From CALMEH01 sp031409875 (GTDB lineage: Bacteria; Acidobacteriota; Blastocatellia; Pyrinomonadales; Pyrinomonadaceae), in the NCBI GenBank assembly GCA_031409875.1, contig JANNYB010000202.1, positions 62,001 through 126,000 on the forward strand: DNA of 64,000 bases, given 5' to 3'. Within the stretch, counting starts at the first letter, position 1, and each line of letters starts with the position of its first letter. Shown in pieces: positions 9,025 through 18,000 of the stretch. The position numbers and the translations under genes are program-made. Below the pieces are notes generated by a model. The model did no database searches. It had not been told where the DNA came from and saw only the letters and a program-made list of their open reading frames with translations.

Positions 9025-9122
9025 ATGTCAGAACCGTCTGCGGTAGCGGGCGGTTAATGCGTAATATCAAAATTTTCAATAACAAACGATAAACCGCCCG
9101 CTACCGCAGACGGTTCTGACAT
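9025..9122. repeat. REP-like palindrome family 1, copy a (intergenic)
   Basis: Perfect 31-bp arms, 9025-9055 and 9092-9122, with a 36-bp A+T-rich loop. The arm contains the words GTCAGAACCGTCTGCGGT and AGCGGGCGGTT. Related copies lie inside reading frames at 19703-19781 and 57058-57165. It abuts the stop codon of the GT2 gene ending at 9122. Confidence 0.9.
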
Positions 9123-10129
9123 TATTTCTGCAAAATAAACGAAAATTCTGCCGGGCGCGATTTTTTGAATAATTTCAGCGCGAGTTGTGGCGAAAATCGG
9201 ACGAGCCAATTTATCATTGATAATTTCGGTTTGCGGAAATATTTATTGGCTTCGGCGATGTGTTTTTGGGCTTCGGAAAATTCGCCGTTGACTAAACAAA
9301 GTTTGCCTTTTTCGAGTTCGAGTTCGGCTTCGCATTGCGCCATCTGTTTTTGCCAGATTTCGGTTTCGCGTTCGTTGAAATCGTATTTCTTTTTTATCAT
9401 TTCGAGCGCGATGATGTTGCGTTCGGAGCGTTTGACGTTGCCGCCGGAAAGATTGTCGGGGCGGACGCGATATTTCAGTAAGATTTCAGATTGATAGCCG
9501 ATTCGTGCGCCGCATTTCGCAAGCCGAAACCATAAATCGAAATCTTGCGAACGCGGAATATTTGCGTCGAAATTGCCGAATTTTTCAATCAAATCTTTTC
9601 TTAAAATCGTGCCGGAAGTTATCACGTTACATTCGCCGGTTATCAAACTTTCCGTCGTAACCGCGCCGACGGACGGCGAATTTTTCATAAAATTTTCGCC
9701 TTCAAAATGCGCGTCGCCGAAGATTTCCGCGTCCGCATAAACCATTTCGAGATTTTCTTTTTCGAGAAAATTTATCTGCGAGTCCAAAAAGCGCGGAAGC
9801 CAAATATCATCGCCGTCCAAAAACGCAAGAATTTCGCCGCGAGCCAACGAAATCGCCGAATTTCGTGCGACAGACGCACCGGCGTTCGTTTGTTCGGCAT
9901 AGATTATTTTGTCGAAAAATGGTTCTAAGACTTTTTCCAAAGCCTTCGTATCTTTCGAGCCATCATTAACAACAATAATTTCGTAATCCGTGAAAGTTTG
10001 TGCGAAAACCGATTCCAAAGTTTCCGCAATGTAAGGCGCAATATTATAAGCCGGAATAATCACGCTAATTTTCGGCGCGTTATTTCCAATATTTTCCCCA
10101 TTATTTATTGTCTTAAATTCATCCCTCAT
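9122..10129 (-). CDS. Family 2 glycosyltransferase
   Basis: 335 residues, GT-A fold. KISVIIPAYN (20-29), VNDGSKDT (54-61) and the metal-binding FLDGDDIWLP (103-112, D-x-D) are intact, followed by a helical C-terminal region with no membrane segment. It most likely adds one sugar to the lipid-linked repeat unit at the cytoplasmic face. The start lies within a four-fold heptamer repeat (10119-10146) whose ATGAGGG units also supply the last codons of the FkbM gene upstream; the ATG at 10129 is the one nearest the conserved part. The stop codon touches a REP-like palindrome. Sugar and linkage unknown. Confidence 0.9.
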   Translation of the reverse strand: MRDEFKTINNGENIGNNAPKISVIIPAYNIAPYIAETLESVFAQTFTDYEIIVVNDGSKDTKALEKVLEPFFDKIIYAEQTNAGASVARNSAISLARGEILAFLDGDDIWLPRFLDSQINFLEKENLEMVYADAEIFGDAHFEGENFMKNSPSVGAVTTESLITGECNVITSGTILRKDLIEKFGNFDANIPRSQDFDLWFRLAKCGARIGYQSEILLKYRVRPDNLSGGNVKRSERNIIALEMIKKKYDFNERETEIWQKQMAQCEAELELEKGKLCLVNGEFSEAQKHIAEANKYFRKPKLSMINWLVRFSPQLALKLFKKSRPAEFSFILQK

Positions 10130-10146
10130 CCCTCATCCCTCATCCC
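10119..10146. repeat. Heptamer tandem repeat (tcatccc x4) spanning a gene junction
   Basis: Four perfect copies of the 7-mer tcatccc. Read on the minus strand the repeat gives the final residues and stop of the FkbM gene (RDEG then TGA at 10135-10133) and the first residues of the GT2 gene (MRDE). Confidence 0.9.
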
Positions 10147-10975
10147 TTAATTTCGCGTGTGTGTCATACCAGCCCGGAAGCGAACGGCGAGCGACTCGTT
10201 CGAGTTGCGCGATGAATTTTTTGCCGCGTTCTTTTTGCAGCATATAAGAATAATCGCCGAACAGCCAATAAAGCGTGAAAATGCGGTGATAATCTTTTAA
10301 AACTTGCTCTTTATTACGCCAATTCCCGCTCGTTTCTTCGCCGAAAACGCCTGACGCGCCTTCATCAAAAACGTATTTTTCGCCGTTAAGCTCAATCGTA
10401 AAATCGGTTACGTCTTGTTGAACGGCTTTGAAACGGTCGTAGCCCAGTCGCTCGAACAAATCGAATTCTTCGATTAAATTGTTCCAGATAACTTTTTCCG
10501 AACGAATCGAAATATAATCCGGCTTGTTTTCAAATTCGAGCAACGCACGCAAACAAATTTTTTCAGAACCGACAATATCGGCTTTCAAATAATGCGGAAT
10601 GCCGTATTTTTCGAGCGCGGAAGTGAAATTTACTGCCGGAATTTCGATTTTTTCGTTTGACGTTCCCATCACCTCGTTGCGAAAGGCAAACTCTTTGTCG
10701 GTCGTTCCCCAAAAAGATGTCTGCTCATTGCAGTAAAATTCGATAAAATGTCCGCCGCCGTTCCAATTTTCGAGTTCGACGATGCCGCCTTCGACGATGA
10801 TTAATTTGCCTTCGGCTATTTGGGATGAAAAGCGTTTTTTGCAAAAATCAACATTTGCCGGATTCGCTTCAAAAGCAACCACGTTGAAGCCTTTTTTGAG
10901 ATAAAAATCCGTGTCCTGCCCGTGATGCAAGCCGACATCGTAAATGAGATTTTTGTGTTTTGGAGTTGATTTCAT
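10133..10975 (-). CDS. FkbM-family methyltransferase
   Basis: 280 residues. LIYDVGLHHGQDTDFYLKKG (10-29) is the SAM-binding motif I of FkbM-type methyltransferases, with FEANP (35-39) as the acidic loop and LKADIVGSEKICLRALLEF as the family's 'DIEG..' segment. Here the usual DIEG is DIVG. Such enzymes O-methylate sugars or other secondary metabolites; in this cluster methylation of an exopolysaccharide residue is the natural reading. It sits 8 bp past the stop of the upstream gene's neighbour order and overlaps a heptamer repeat with the GT2 gene downstream, suggesting one operon (12166 to 9122). Confidence 0.85.
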   Translation of the reverse strand: MKSTPKHKNLIYDVGLHHGQDTDFYLKKGFNVVAFEANPANVDFCKKRFSSQIAEGKLIIVEGGIVELENWNGGGHFIEFYCNEQTSFWGTTDKEFAFRNEVMGTSNEKIEIPAVNFTSALEKYGIPHYLKADIVGSEKICLRALLEFENKPDYISIRSEKVIWNNLIEEFDLFERLGYDRFKAVQQDVTDFTIELNGEKYVFDEGASGVFGEETSGNWRNKEQVLKDYHRIFTLYWLFGDYSYMLQKERGKKFIAQLERVARRSLPGWYDTHAKLRDEG

Positions 10976-10983
10976 TTTAAAGT

Positions 10984-12162
10984 TCAGACATTAACACCTG
11001 TTTCATTTGTTTCACGAATCGGCTCCCATTTGGCATAGCGTTCGCCGCTCAGGAATTTGTAAAAACCGATGAGCGACGCGAGATTTGCCAACACGAAATA
11101 AAGCGGAATTGCAAAAACGCCCAACTTTTTGCCTTTTCGTTCAAAAAGCCAAGCCGCGAATGCCGCCAGATAAAATAAAATTTGGACGACGAAAAATCCG
11201 ATAAAAATATTTGAATAAAAATCCAAAATCCCCGACGAAATAAAAATTAAAGCCAAAAAAAGCGGCACGGCATAACGCAAGACTTTGTGCGAAATTAATT
11301 CGATTGCATAAAAACCGCTTCGCAACGGATTCATCATCTCGCGGTTGCGCCAGAGGTCTGTAAATGTCTGACTGATAACTCGCACGCGCATCTGAAATTC
11401 TTTTCCGGTTTGACGGTTCGTTTCTTCCGTGCAGACGGCATTCGGTTCATAAACCGAGCGCAAATTTTGCCGATAAACGACTGTGCAAATCAAAAAATCG
11501 GAACACGCTTCGGGATACATCGGTTGATATGCGGATTTGCGAACGGCATACAAACAACCCGACGCACCGATCAGCGAACACGCGCGACTTTCGGATTCTT
11601 TAATAAAAGTTTCGTAATTCCAATAGCTTTTCGCGCCTTTGCCAACGCCCGAATCGGTTTCGTCAACATAAACCAATTTGCCCGCGACGCATCCGATTGT
11701 TTCATCTGCAAAATTCGGCAAAATCGTTGTTAAGACATCGGTTTTGTAATTTGTCGTGGCATCGGAAAACAAAATTATCTCGCCGTTTGCTTGTTCAACG
11801 GCTTTGTTTTGCGTAAAAGTTTTGCCCATTCTGCCTTCTTGCCGAAAGAGTTTTACGCCGTTTGCGGCAAATTCTTTGACGATTTCGTCGGTTTTATCGG
11901 TCGAACCGTCGGAAGCGACGAGAATTTCTAATTTCCCTTTTGGATAGACGAGTTGCAGAGTATTTTCGATTTTAGCGCGAATCGCTTTTTCTTCGTTGTA
12001 AGCCGTAATTAAAATCGTAACCGTCGGCGCAAAATCATCTTTTTTAACGGAAATCGGACGCAGAACGGCGACCAGCCAAACCAAAAACGGATAGCCGACA
12101 TAAACATAGAAAAGCGCGGTAACGCTTGTCCAAAAAATAATTTGTGCAATCAACGGAATCAA
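10984..12162 (-). CDS. Membrane-bound family 2 glycosyltransferase (cellulose-synthase-like)
   Basis: 392 residues. One N-terminal membrane helix (5-34), a GT2 domain with ILITAYNEEKAI (50-61), SDGSTDKT (84-91) and SDATTNYK (133-140), the segment EFQMRVRV in the place of the QxxRW motif, and three or four C-terminal membrane helices (about 290-375). The layout is that of processive or polyprenyl-linked sugar transferases such as those of cellulose/hyaluronan-like or EpsG-type loci. It lies 3 bp downstream of the O-antigen ligase gene and 8 bp upstream of the FkbM gene, so it is part of the same operon. The substrate cannot be assigned. Confidence 0.88.
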   Translation of the reverse strand: MIPLIAQIIFWTSVTALFYVYVGYPFLVWLVAVLRPISVKKDDFAPTVTILITAYNEEKAIRAKIENTLQLVYPKGKLEILVASDGSTDKTDEIVKEFAANGVKLFRQEGRMGKTFTQNKAVEQANGEIILFSDATTNYKTDVLTTILPNFADETIGCVAGKLVYVDETDSGVGKGAKSYWNYETFIKESESRACSLIGASGCLYAVRKSAYQPMYPEACSDFLICTVVYRQNLRSVYEPNAVCTEETNRQTGKEFQMRVRVISQTFTDLWRNREMMNPLRSGFYAIELISHKVLRYAVPLFLALIFISSGILDFYSNIFIGFFVVQILFYLAAFAAWLFERKGKKLGVFAIPLYFVLANLASLIGFYKFLSGERYAKWEPIRETNETGVNV

Positions 12163-12165
12163 TTT

Positions 12166-13779
12166 TTAATTTTTACTCCAATCCCAAAGCGGTTCGGGTT
12201 TTATGCCTTCGGGCAAACCTTTTTCGATTTGGTAAATCCTTCTTAAGGCAACGGCATAAGCAACCAGATAATAGATAAACCAGAGATAAGCCACCGACAC
12301 GAAAAAGCTCGAAACCATATAACCGACGATGCTCGCCTGCAAACCGATAGAAACATAATAGAACCAATCAGCTTCATCTTTCTTAAAAAGCGTCCGTTCG
12401 ATTGCGCCGAGTTTGCGAAACGGACTAATCATAAATATCAAATATGCAATCAAACCTAAAATTCCGAGTTCCGCCGAAACTTGCGTAAATGAATTATGCG
12501 TTACCAGATTGCGAATGCCGACAATCGGAAAATTGCCGATGCCGATGCCCCAGGGATTTCTCAAAGTTACGAGTATCGAGCGTTCGAGCAATTCTCTGCG
12601 TTGATCAGACGAACCGACCGGATCAGCCGCAAGCCCGAAAATCGAAAGAATCCGCACACCGTAATTGCCCGGCGCAACCAAGATAAATATAGTGCCGACG
12701 ACGATTGAAACAATGCTCACGCCCAAACGCTGGCGGCGACCGAGTTTCCAAACCATCACGACAGATGCCGCAACTAATCCTAAAAATCCGCCGCGTGAAT
12801 ATGTTACCGTATTTGCCGAAACAAAAAGAATCGCCGCCGCAAAATAAACAACACGCATGACGCGGCTTTTGCTCGCAAGCCCTAAACAGACGGCAAGCGG
12901 AATCATCGTTACGAGATGCAATGCAAGATCGTTCGGGTTGCCGAAAAGTCCTTTTACGCCGACATCTACGCGATAACCTTCGGCGTTGAGTTCGCCGCGC
13001 ATAAACATACTGATTGCGATATAACTCAGATAAACACCGACCGAAAGCGAAAGCCACATCAAGCCCATTAACCGCCGCCGAGTCCGCAAAACATTGACCA
13101 TGACGACGAACATCAAAACGGCTTTGATAAACGTATCGTTAAAAGTTTCCCAAGCCGTCGGCGGACTTTTGGCAATCGGCATCGTTACCAAAGCAATCAG
13201 AGCCATTGCGAAAATACATTTTACTTCGGTCGGAAAAACCGTAAAGGTGCCTTCGGTCGTAAATTGCGTCGGAATATAAATTATCAAAGTCGCCATCGCC
13301 ACGATAAACGCCGATGTCGAAAGAAATCCGAGTTCGGGAATCAATTCGTAAGGACGAAAAAGCACCAAAATCGAAAAAAGATAAAGCCCGCAATATGTCA
13401 AAAAATGTCCGTTTCGTTTGAGCCAACGCTCACCGTCTAAAAGTTTGCTGTCGCGTTCGGTGGATTTTTCTTCCTTTTTCCGTTTCGATTCTTCGGCAAA
13501 CGTGAGTTCTTCTTTTGCAGGAATTTCCGTTTTGATTTCAGGCTTTTCCGTCTGAATTTGCGGCACAAAAAAATCCGTCTCAGCCGTTTCGGTTTGCACC
13601 GCAACAGCTTCGGACGGAAGTTTTTCTATTTTATTGTAAGGATTTACTAAACTTTCGAGAACCGCAATTTCTGCATTCGGCGTTGACGGTTTTAATGTTT
13701 CTTGCCCGCCGCCGTTCGCGCCGTTCGTTTTTTTGCGAAGCGTTTGATAATCGGAACTTGTGTTGCTGTTTGCAGACAT
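12166..13779 (-). CDS. O-antigen ligase / polymerase family protein (first of two)
   Basis: 537 residues. The first 110 or so are low-complexity and charged (many E, K, T), an unusual cytoplasmic extension. From about 125 on there are some ten to twelve membrane helices, with a periplasmic loop containing SDQRRELLERS and RNPWGIGIGNFPI then THNSFTQVSAELG, the H-N-x-x motif typical of the Wzy_C/WaaL family. Such proteins polymerise or ligate undecaprenyl-linked glycans in the periplasm. A second family member lies at 30466-31962, so the locus may make two products or use one protein as polymerase and the other as ligase. The upstream side has facing heptamer repeats. Confidence 0.88.
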   Translation of the reverse strand: MSANSNTSSDYQTLRKKTNGANGGGQETLKPSTPNAEIAVLESLVNPYNKIEKLPSEAVAVQTETAETDFFVPQIQTEKPEIKTEIPAKEELTFAEESKRKKEEKSTERDSKLLDGERWLKRNGHFLTYCGLYLFSILVLFRPYELIPELGFLSTSAFIVAMATLIIYIPTQFTTEGTFTVFPTEVKCIFAMALIALVTMPIAKSPPTAWETFNDTFIKAVLMFVVMVNVLRTRRRLMGLMWLSLSVGVYLSYIAISMFMRGELNAEGYRVDVGVKGLFGNPNDLALHLVTMIPLAVCLGLASKSRVMRVVYFAAAILFVSANTVTYSRGGFLGLVAASVVMVWKLGRRQRLGVSIVSIVVGTIFILVAPGNYGVRILSIFGLAADPVGSSDQRRELLERSILVTLRNPWGIGIGNFPIVGIRNLVTHNSFTQVSAELGILGLIAYLIFMISPFRKLGAIERTLFKKDEADWFYYVSIGLQASIVGYMVSSFFVSVAYLWFIYYLVAYAVALRRIYQIEKGLPEGIKPEPLWDWSKN

Positions 13780-13782
13780 TGG

Positions 13783-13932
13783 AAAAGTAAAAAGTAAAAA
13801 GTAAAAAGTAAAAAGTAAAAAGTAAAGAAATGTCGGGGAAATGAGTTTATTGTAAAGCTAAAGAGGCGTTATTGTAAATTTGCAATCGTGAGATGCAATT
13901 ATTTTTTACTTTTTACTTTTTACTTTTTACTT
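13783..13932. repeat. Facing heptamer repeats (agtaaaa and tttttac) forming a large inverted repeat
   Basis: Six to seven units of aaaaagt at 13783-13827 face the complementary ttttact units at 13903-13932, leaving about 75 bp between. The paired arms could act as a terminator for both flanking minus-strand genes. No gene lies between them. Confidence 0.85.
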
Positions 13933-13935
13933 CCG

Positions 13936-15078
13936 TTAGGCGGCAACTTCGACTGCAATCAAATCGCGCACTTTATGGCGCAGAGCTTTTTCAAATTGGC
14001 GGGCTTCATTTACGCCGTTAAACGAAAGCGATTGCAAATTCGATTCGATGCGTTTGCGGTAATCGGAAACGAGCGAATCCGAAACGCCGAGCATATCTGC
14101 AACTTCGAGTTGCGTTCCGCTGTCGGAAATCAAATAACAATACCACAAAACATTAATCATTCGATTGTATTGCTTTTCTTTTCCGCGCACCGATTTATTT
14201 AAATTTATCAGAAAATCGTCAACAAACCCGACTGCCGTAACTTCCGCTTCGCGCCGTAAAACATTAGCTTCGGGCGTTTCGCGGGTGTCCGCCGGATCGT
14301 ATTCGTATTTATTATTTTCGTCGTCGTCCGAACCTGAGCCAATCGGCACGAGATAAATATCCATCACCGGCAAACGCGACATCACGAACGAACGCAACGA
14401 ACGAACATCAACAGGCGAATCAACTGCTTTAAAAACTTTAATTATCAACTTTTCAAGGTCAACATTGCTGATCACGATTTGCGCGTCGCCCGTGCAACCG
14501 ACCATTCGCGTATCGCGGCTGTGAAACGAAACAACCTTCACGCGCTCTTCCATTTCCGGCACATTGCGGCGCGTTTTACTGTCTCCCCAATCTGCCAAAC
14601 CGTATTGTCGGTCTGCCAGCCGTCGGTGAATTTCCAAATTCCCGATGTTGTCGAAACGCTTGAAATTTTTGCTCGTCTGAATTAATGTCGAAACCCGCCG
14701 CGCCAGACGATAACTTTCAGGATAGCGTTTGCGAAGTTCGGCGGTGAGCAAATTCGTGAGTTCGATTTGCGAGATTTCCGCTTCGATTTCCGAGTCCGTC
14801 ATTTCCGTATCGAGATAATGCTGAAAGCGTTCTTTGCTAAGTAAAGCGACGAAAAGTTCCTGTGTCATATCCGTGTAAGCATTAGCCTTACCTTCTTCGA
14901 CCAGAAATCCGGCGCGTTTTGAAGCGCGAACCAACGGATGCGACGAAACGATGCGATGAAGCTCCGTCCAAATTTGATTGACATCCGAAATCTTGAGGCT
15001 TGCCGTCCATTTTCCGACCCGTATCTGGCGGTTTTGGATGCTTTTCGGCAAACGTCCCTGCTGTTTATTTTCGCTCAT
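13936..15078 (-). CDS. Divergent sigma-70-like / HTH transcription regulator
   Basis: 380 residues from the ATG at 15078, which has aggt 7 nt upstream; the frame extends to a TTG at 15213, but the extra 45 residues are low in content and unlikely. Near residue 73-83 YTDMTQELFVALL resembles sigma region 2 (DLxQExFxxLL). The C-terminal 110 residues hold GKEKQYNRMINVLWYCYLISDSGTQLEVADMLGVSDSLVSDYRKRI (given here in part), a region-4-like helix-turn-helix. Between them is a long insert with an acidic GSGSDDDENN linker. I read it as a sigma-like regulator peculiar to this lineage. A divergent zinc-finger protein (15594) may be its partner. It lies between exopolysaccharide genes and may control them. 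Confidence 0.5.
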   Translation of the reverse strand: MSENKQQGRLPKSIQNRQIRVGKWTASLKISDVNQIWTELHRIVSSHPLVRASKRAGFLVEEGKANAYTDMTQELFVALLSKERFQHYLDTEMTDSEIEAEISQIELTNLLTAELRKRYPESYRLARRVSTLIQTSKNFKRFDNIGNLEIHRRLADRQYGLADWGDSKTRRNVPEMEERVKVVSFHSRDTRMVGCTGDAQIVISNVDLEKLIIKVFKAVDSPVDVRSLRSFVMSRLPVMDIYLVPIGSGSDDDENNKYEYDPADTRETPEANVLRREAEVTAVGFVDDFLINLNKSVRGKEKQYNRMINVLWYCYLISDSGTQLEVADMLGVSDSLVSDYRKRIESNLQSLSFNGVNEARQFEKALRHKVRDLIAVEVAA

Positions 15079-15593
15079 AAATTGACCTGTCCGATTTGTT
15101 TGTTTGTGATTTTTTTTGCTTCTGTGTTTTGAGAACACGAAAACCGCTCCGCTTTTTGCGAAAAAATTTCCTCCCGATTGAAATTTCTTCACGAACCGGC
15201 TTTCATTTCCCAACGAATCTTCCGCTTTTTTAGAGATTGTATAGAAAAAATTTTCTACTAATTAACCGCCGAGCAAAGCAGTTAATTTGGCGAGAGATTG
15301 ATAGGATTTTTACGTCTTATCAACCCACAATTTAGATATTAACAGTTATTTCACATTTGAGCAACTATTTTTTACTTACATAAACAATGTTTAATTTATA
15401 GGTTAAACTCAAGTTTCGCAACAGATTAGGTAAATCACTCGAATTTTATCAAAAACTTTTTTTGAAAATTATCGGATAACTTTTGGAAGGTTTGGGGCAT
15501 TACGGATTTATTTTTCTTGTAACGCAAAAACGACAAGTCGCCCGTTCCGTAAGGCGAAACGCGCGAATTTGCGCTAAAGAAACGCATAAAGCT
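15079..15593. other. Intergenic region between divergent regulator genes
   Basis: About 515 bp with no credible coding frame once the weak TTG starts are set aside. It must hold the promoters of both divergent genes. An imperfect inverted repeat around 15259-15288 (attaac ... gttaat) is visible; no clear promoter could be assigned. Confidence 0.5.
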
Positions 15594-15905
15594 ATGTTTT
15601 CGATAAAAATGATTACTTTTCGTAAAAACGCAATTTGCCCTTCATCGCAAAAACTTCTGACGTTTCAAAACGGCGAAGCGGCAGAAACAGACGCGCCTGT
15701 CGTCCGCCGACACCTCGAAGCCTGCGAATTTTGCGCCGCCGAAATCGAATTCTACGCGCATTACCCGCAATCGGAAGAAAGCATCGAACGCACGGAAATC
15801 CCAATGCCGCTCTACGAACTCGCCCACGCGCTCCTGAGCAATCATCACAAAGACTTTTTCCGGCTCAATCAACTTTTATGTGAACCGGAAGGTGTAAAAG
15901 TTTAA
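15594..15905 (+). CDS. Small zinc-finger protein, anti-sigma-like (HxxxCxxC)
   Basis: 103 residues from the ATG at 15594; a longer TTG-started frame (15483) would add 37 residues of no clear content. A Cys at residue 15 (AICPSS) and the later RRHLEACEFCAAE (38-50) give C...HxxxCxxC, the zinc-binding pattern of zf-HC2 anti-sigma domains. There is no membrane segment, so it would be a soluble anti-sigma or redox-sensing protein. It diverges from the sigma-like gene at 15078, which makes a regulator/anti-regulator pair plausible. No ribosome site is obvious. The role is an inference from the finger and the position. Confidence 0.55.
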   Translation: MFSIKMITFRKNAICPSSQKLLTFQNGEAAETDAPVVRRHLEACEFCAAEIEFYAHYPQSEESIERTEIPMPLYELAHALLSNHHKDFFRLNQLLCEPEGVKV

Positions 15906-15978
15906 AAGTGAAAAGGTGAAAAAGTAAGTTGTGTTGTTCAACTAAACTTTTTCACCTTTTCACTTTTAAACTTTTACA
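15900..15978. repeat. A-rich/T-rich inverted repeat between convergent genes
   Basis: aaaagtttaaaagtgaaaag on the left pairs with cttttcacttttaaactttt on the right around a short loop near 15935. It separates the convergent zinc-finger and acyl-CoA ligase genes and would act as a two-way terminator. Confidence 0.75.
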
Positions 15979-15980
15979 CT

Positions 15981-17810
15981 TTACGAACCGCAGATTTCGT
16001 CAACGGCTTCTTCATATTTTTCGTCAATCACGCCGCGTTTTATTTTGAGTGTCGGAGTCATTTCGCCTTTATCAATCGAGAATTCGCGCGGCAATAAATA
16101 GACTCTTTTGACTCTTTCGTAGTCGTTTAATTCGCGGGTTAAATCAACGGCATCTTTTTGGACACGCTTGATGACAAACGGATTTTCGCAGAGTTCTTCG
16201 CGTGTTCCTTTGGCGGTGATGCCTTCTTCTTCTAGAATTTGTTTCAAAGTATCCCAATCCGGCACGATGAGTGCGCCGACTTGTTTGCGCCCCGAACCGA
16301 CGACGACGGCTTGAGCAATCAGAGAAGATTGTTTGAGCAGACTTTCAACTTGAAGCGGCGCAACATATTTGCCGTTCGAGAGTTTGAATAAATCTTTAAT
16401 GCGGTCGGTAATGAAAAAATGCCCGTCTTCGTCTTCGTAGCCGACATCGCCCGTGTGATACCAGCCTTCTTCGTCAATGACTTTCGCGGTTTCTTCGGGT
16501 TTGTTGTAATAACCTTGCATTACGTTTGGTCCGCGAACCAAGACTTCCGAGTCTTTTTCGGCGATTTTCATTTCAACTCCTTCAAACGGCTTTCCAATCG
16601 AACCGACTTTGTTATCATCGGCACGATTCGCGGAAGTTACGCAGGCTTCGGTCATTCCGTAGCCTTGCAAAATCGGAATTCCCGCCGCCCAAAATGCGTA
16701 AGTAAGTTTTTTTGAAAGCGGTGCGCCGCCCGAAACGAAAAACCGCAAACCTCCGCCAACGCCTTCGCGCCATTTTGAAAAAACAAGACGGCTGGCAATC
16801 GCGTGTTTTCCCGCAAGAATCGGCGAAACGCTTTTGCGCGAATCTTTCGCTTCCCAATATTCTTGCCCGACATCCAAAGCCCAATCGAAAAGCGAAGTTT
16901 TCCAACCGCCGGCGGCTTTGCCTTTTTTGACGATTTTATGATAAACCTGTTCGAACAGACGCGGCACGGCGGTCATAATCGTCGGTTTTACTTCTTGCAG
17001 ATGCGATGCAATTTGATCGAACGCGGCGCAATAATGAATCGCCACGCCGTTCGCGCAAAGAACGTAAAAAACCGTGCGCTCAAAAATATGTGAAAGCGGC
17101 AAAACCGCCAGCGAACGATCAGTATTGAGAATCGGCAAACTTTTTGAAACCGCGATGACGTTCGTCACAAAATTTTCGTGCGAAAGCATCACGCCTTTCG
17201 GTTCGCCGGTCGTGCCGGAAGTGTAAATAACTGTCGCCAAATCCGTTTCTTCGATTTGTTTGAGATAATTTTCAAACGACTGCGAATCAATTTTATCGGC
17301 TTCAATGCCGCGTTTTTCGATGTCGGAAAGCAGCATTGCGCGATTGTCGTCCGCAGGTTTTGCGTCATCGTCAAAGAAAACCAATTTCTCTAATCTTTCA
17401 ACACTTTGAATCGCATTTTCGGCGTGTTTCCAAAGTTTTTTGCCCGAAATAAAAAGCATTTTCGCGCCGGAATCTTCCAAAATGTAACGAATTTGCTCAA
17501 CAGCTTGCGTCGTATAAATCGGCACATTGACGGCACGAAGCGAGAGAATTGCCAAATCCGTGAACGACCATTCAGGACGATTTTCGGAAATAATCGCAAT
17601 TTTATCGCCTGCTTTTACGCCCAAATCTGCCAAACCGAGCGCAATATTTTTAATTTTTTCAATGACTTCCGCACCCGAAAGATGTTTCCAAACATCATCA
17701 ATTTTATACGAGAGAGCGTCCGGTTTATTGTTTAAACGAAACGATTCGAGGCAAAAATGCGGAATCGTCTGCGGAATATCTTCAAAACCAATTAAATTAG
17801 CGTTAATCAT
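15981..17810 (-). CDS. Long-chain acyl-CoA synthetase (AMP-binding, FadD15-like)
   Basis: 609 residues, full length for the long-chain acyl-CoA ligase family. The P-loop-like VIYTSGTTGEPKGVMLSH (194-211), the A5-type motif GYGMTEACV, the YHTGDVGYEDEDGHFFITDR segment (about 454-473, shown to 20 residues) and the C-terminal TLKIKRGVI with its catalytic Lys are present. It activates a fatty acid to acyl-AMP and then acyl-CoA at the cytoplasmic membrane. It lies inside the exopolysaccharide locus but is set off by intergenic gaps on both sides, so it is probably a separate unit. Chain-length preference unknown. Confidence 0.92.
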   Translation of the reverse strand: MINANLIGFEDIPQTIPHFCLESFRLNNKPDALSYKIDDVWKHLSGAEVIEKIKNIALGLADLGVKAGDKIAIISENRPEWSFTDLAILSLRAVNVPIYTTQAVEQIRYILEDSGAKMLFISGKKLWKHAENAIQSVERLEKLVFFDDDAKPADDNRAMLLSDIEKRGIEADKIDSQSFENYLKQIEETDLATVIYTSGTTGEPKGVMLSHENFVTNVIAVSKSLPILNTDRSLAVLPLSHIFERTVFYVLCANGVAIHYCAAFDQIASHLQEVKPTIMTAVPRLFEQVYHKIVKKGKAAGGWKTSLFDWALDVGQEYWEAKDSRKSVSPILAGKHAIASRLVFSKWREGVGGGLRFFVSGGAPLSKKLTYAFWAAGIPILQGYGMTEACVTSANRADDNKVGSIGKPFEGVEMKIAEKDSEVLVRGPNVMQGYYNKPEETAKVIDEEGWYHTGDVGYEDEDGHFFITDRIKDLFKLSNGKYVAPLQVESLLKQSSLIAQAVVVGSGRKQVGALIVPDWDTLKQILEEEGITAKGTREELCENPFVIKRVQKDAVDLTRELNDYERVKRVYLLPREFSIDKGEMTPTLKIKRGVIDEKYEEAVDEICGS

Positions 17811-18000
17811 TATGCAGTAAATTTTAGTAAATTATCAGTAAATTTCGCAAAGGTTTGATGATACCATTTTTTATGAAATTACGCTTTATGGTGAGTTTTA
17901 AAGTTTATTATTTGTAAGAAATTTTTAGATTATCTTTGAGAATTTTGCGCCTTTGCGTGCGAGAAATTATTTCCGGCAAAGACGCAAAGTTCGCAAAAAT

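Noticed and set aside
13783..13932. Heptamer arrays as CRISPR repeats
   Set aside because: The units are contiguous without spacers, and no cas gene is in the window.
15483..15593. A longer zinc-finger protein starting at TTG 15483
   Set aside because: The 37 added residues have no conserved look and TTG lacks a ribosome site.
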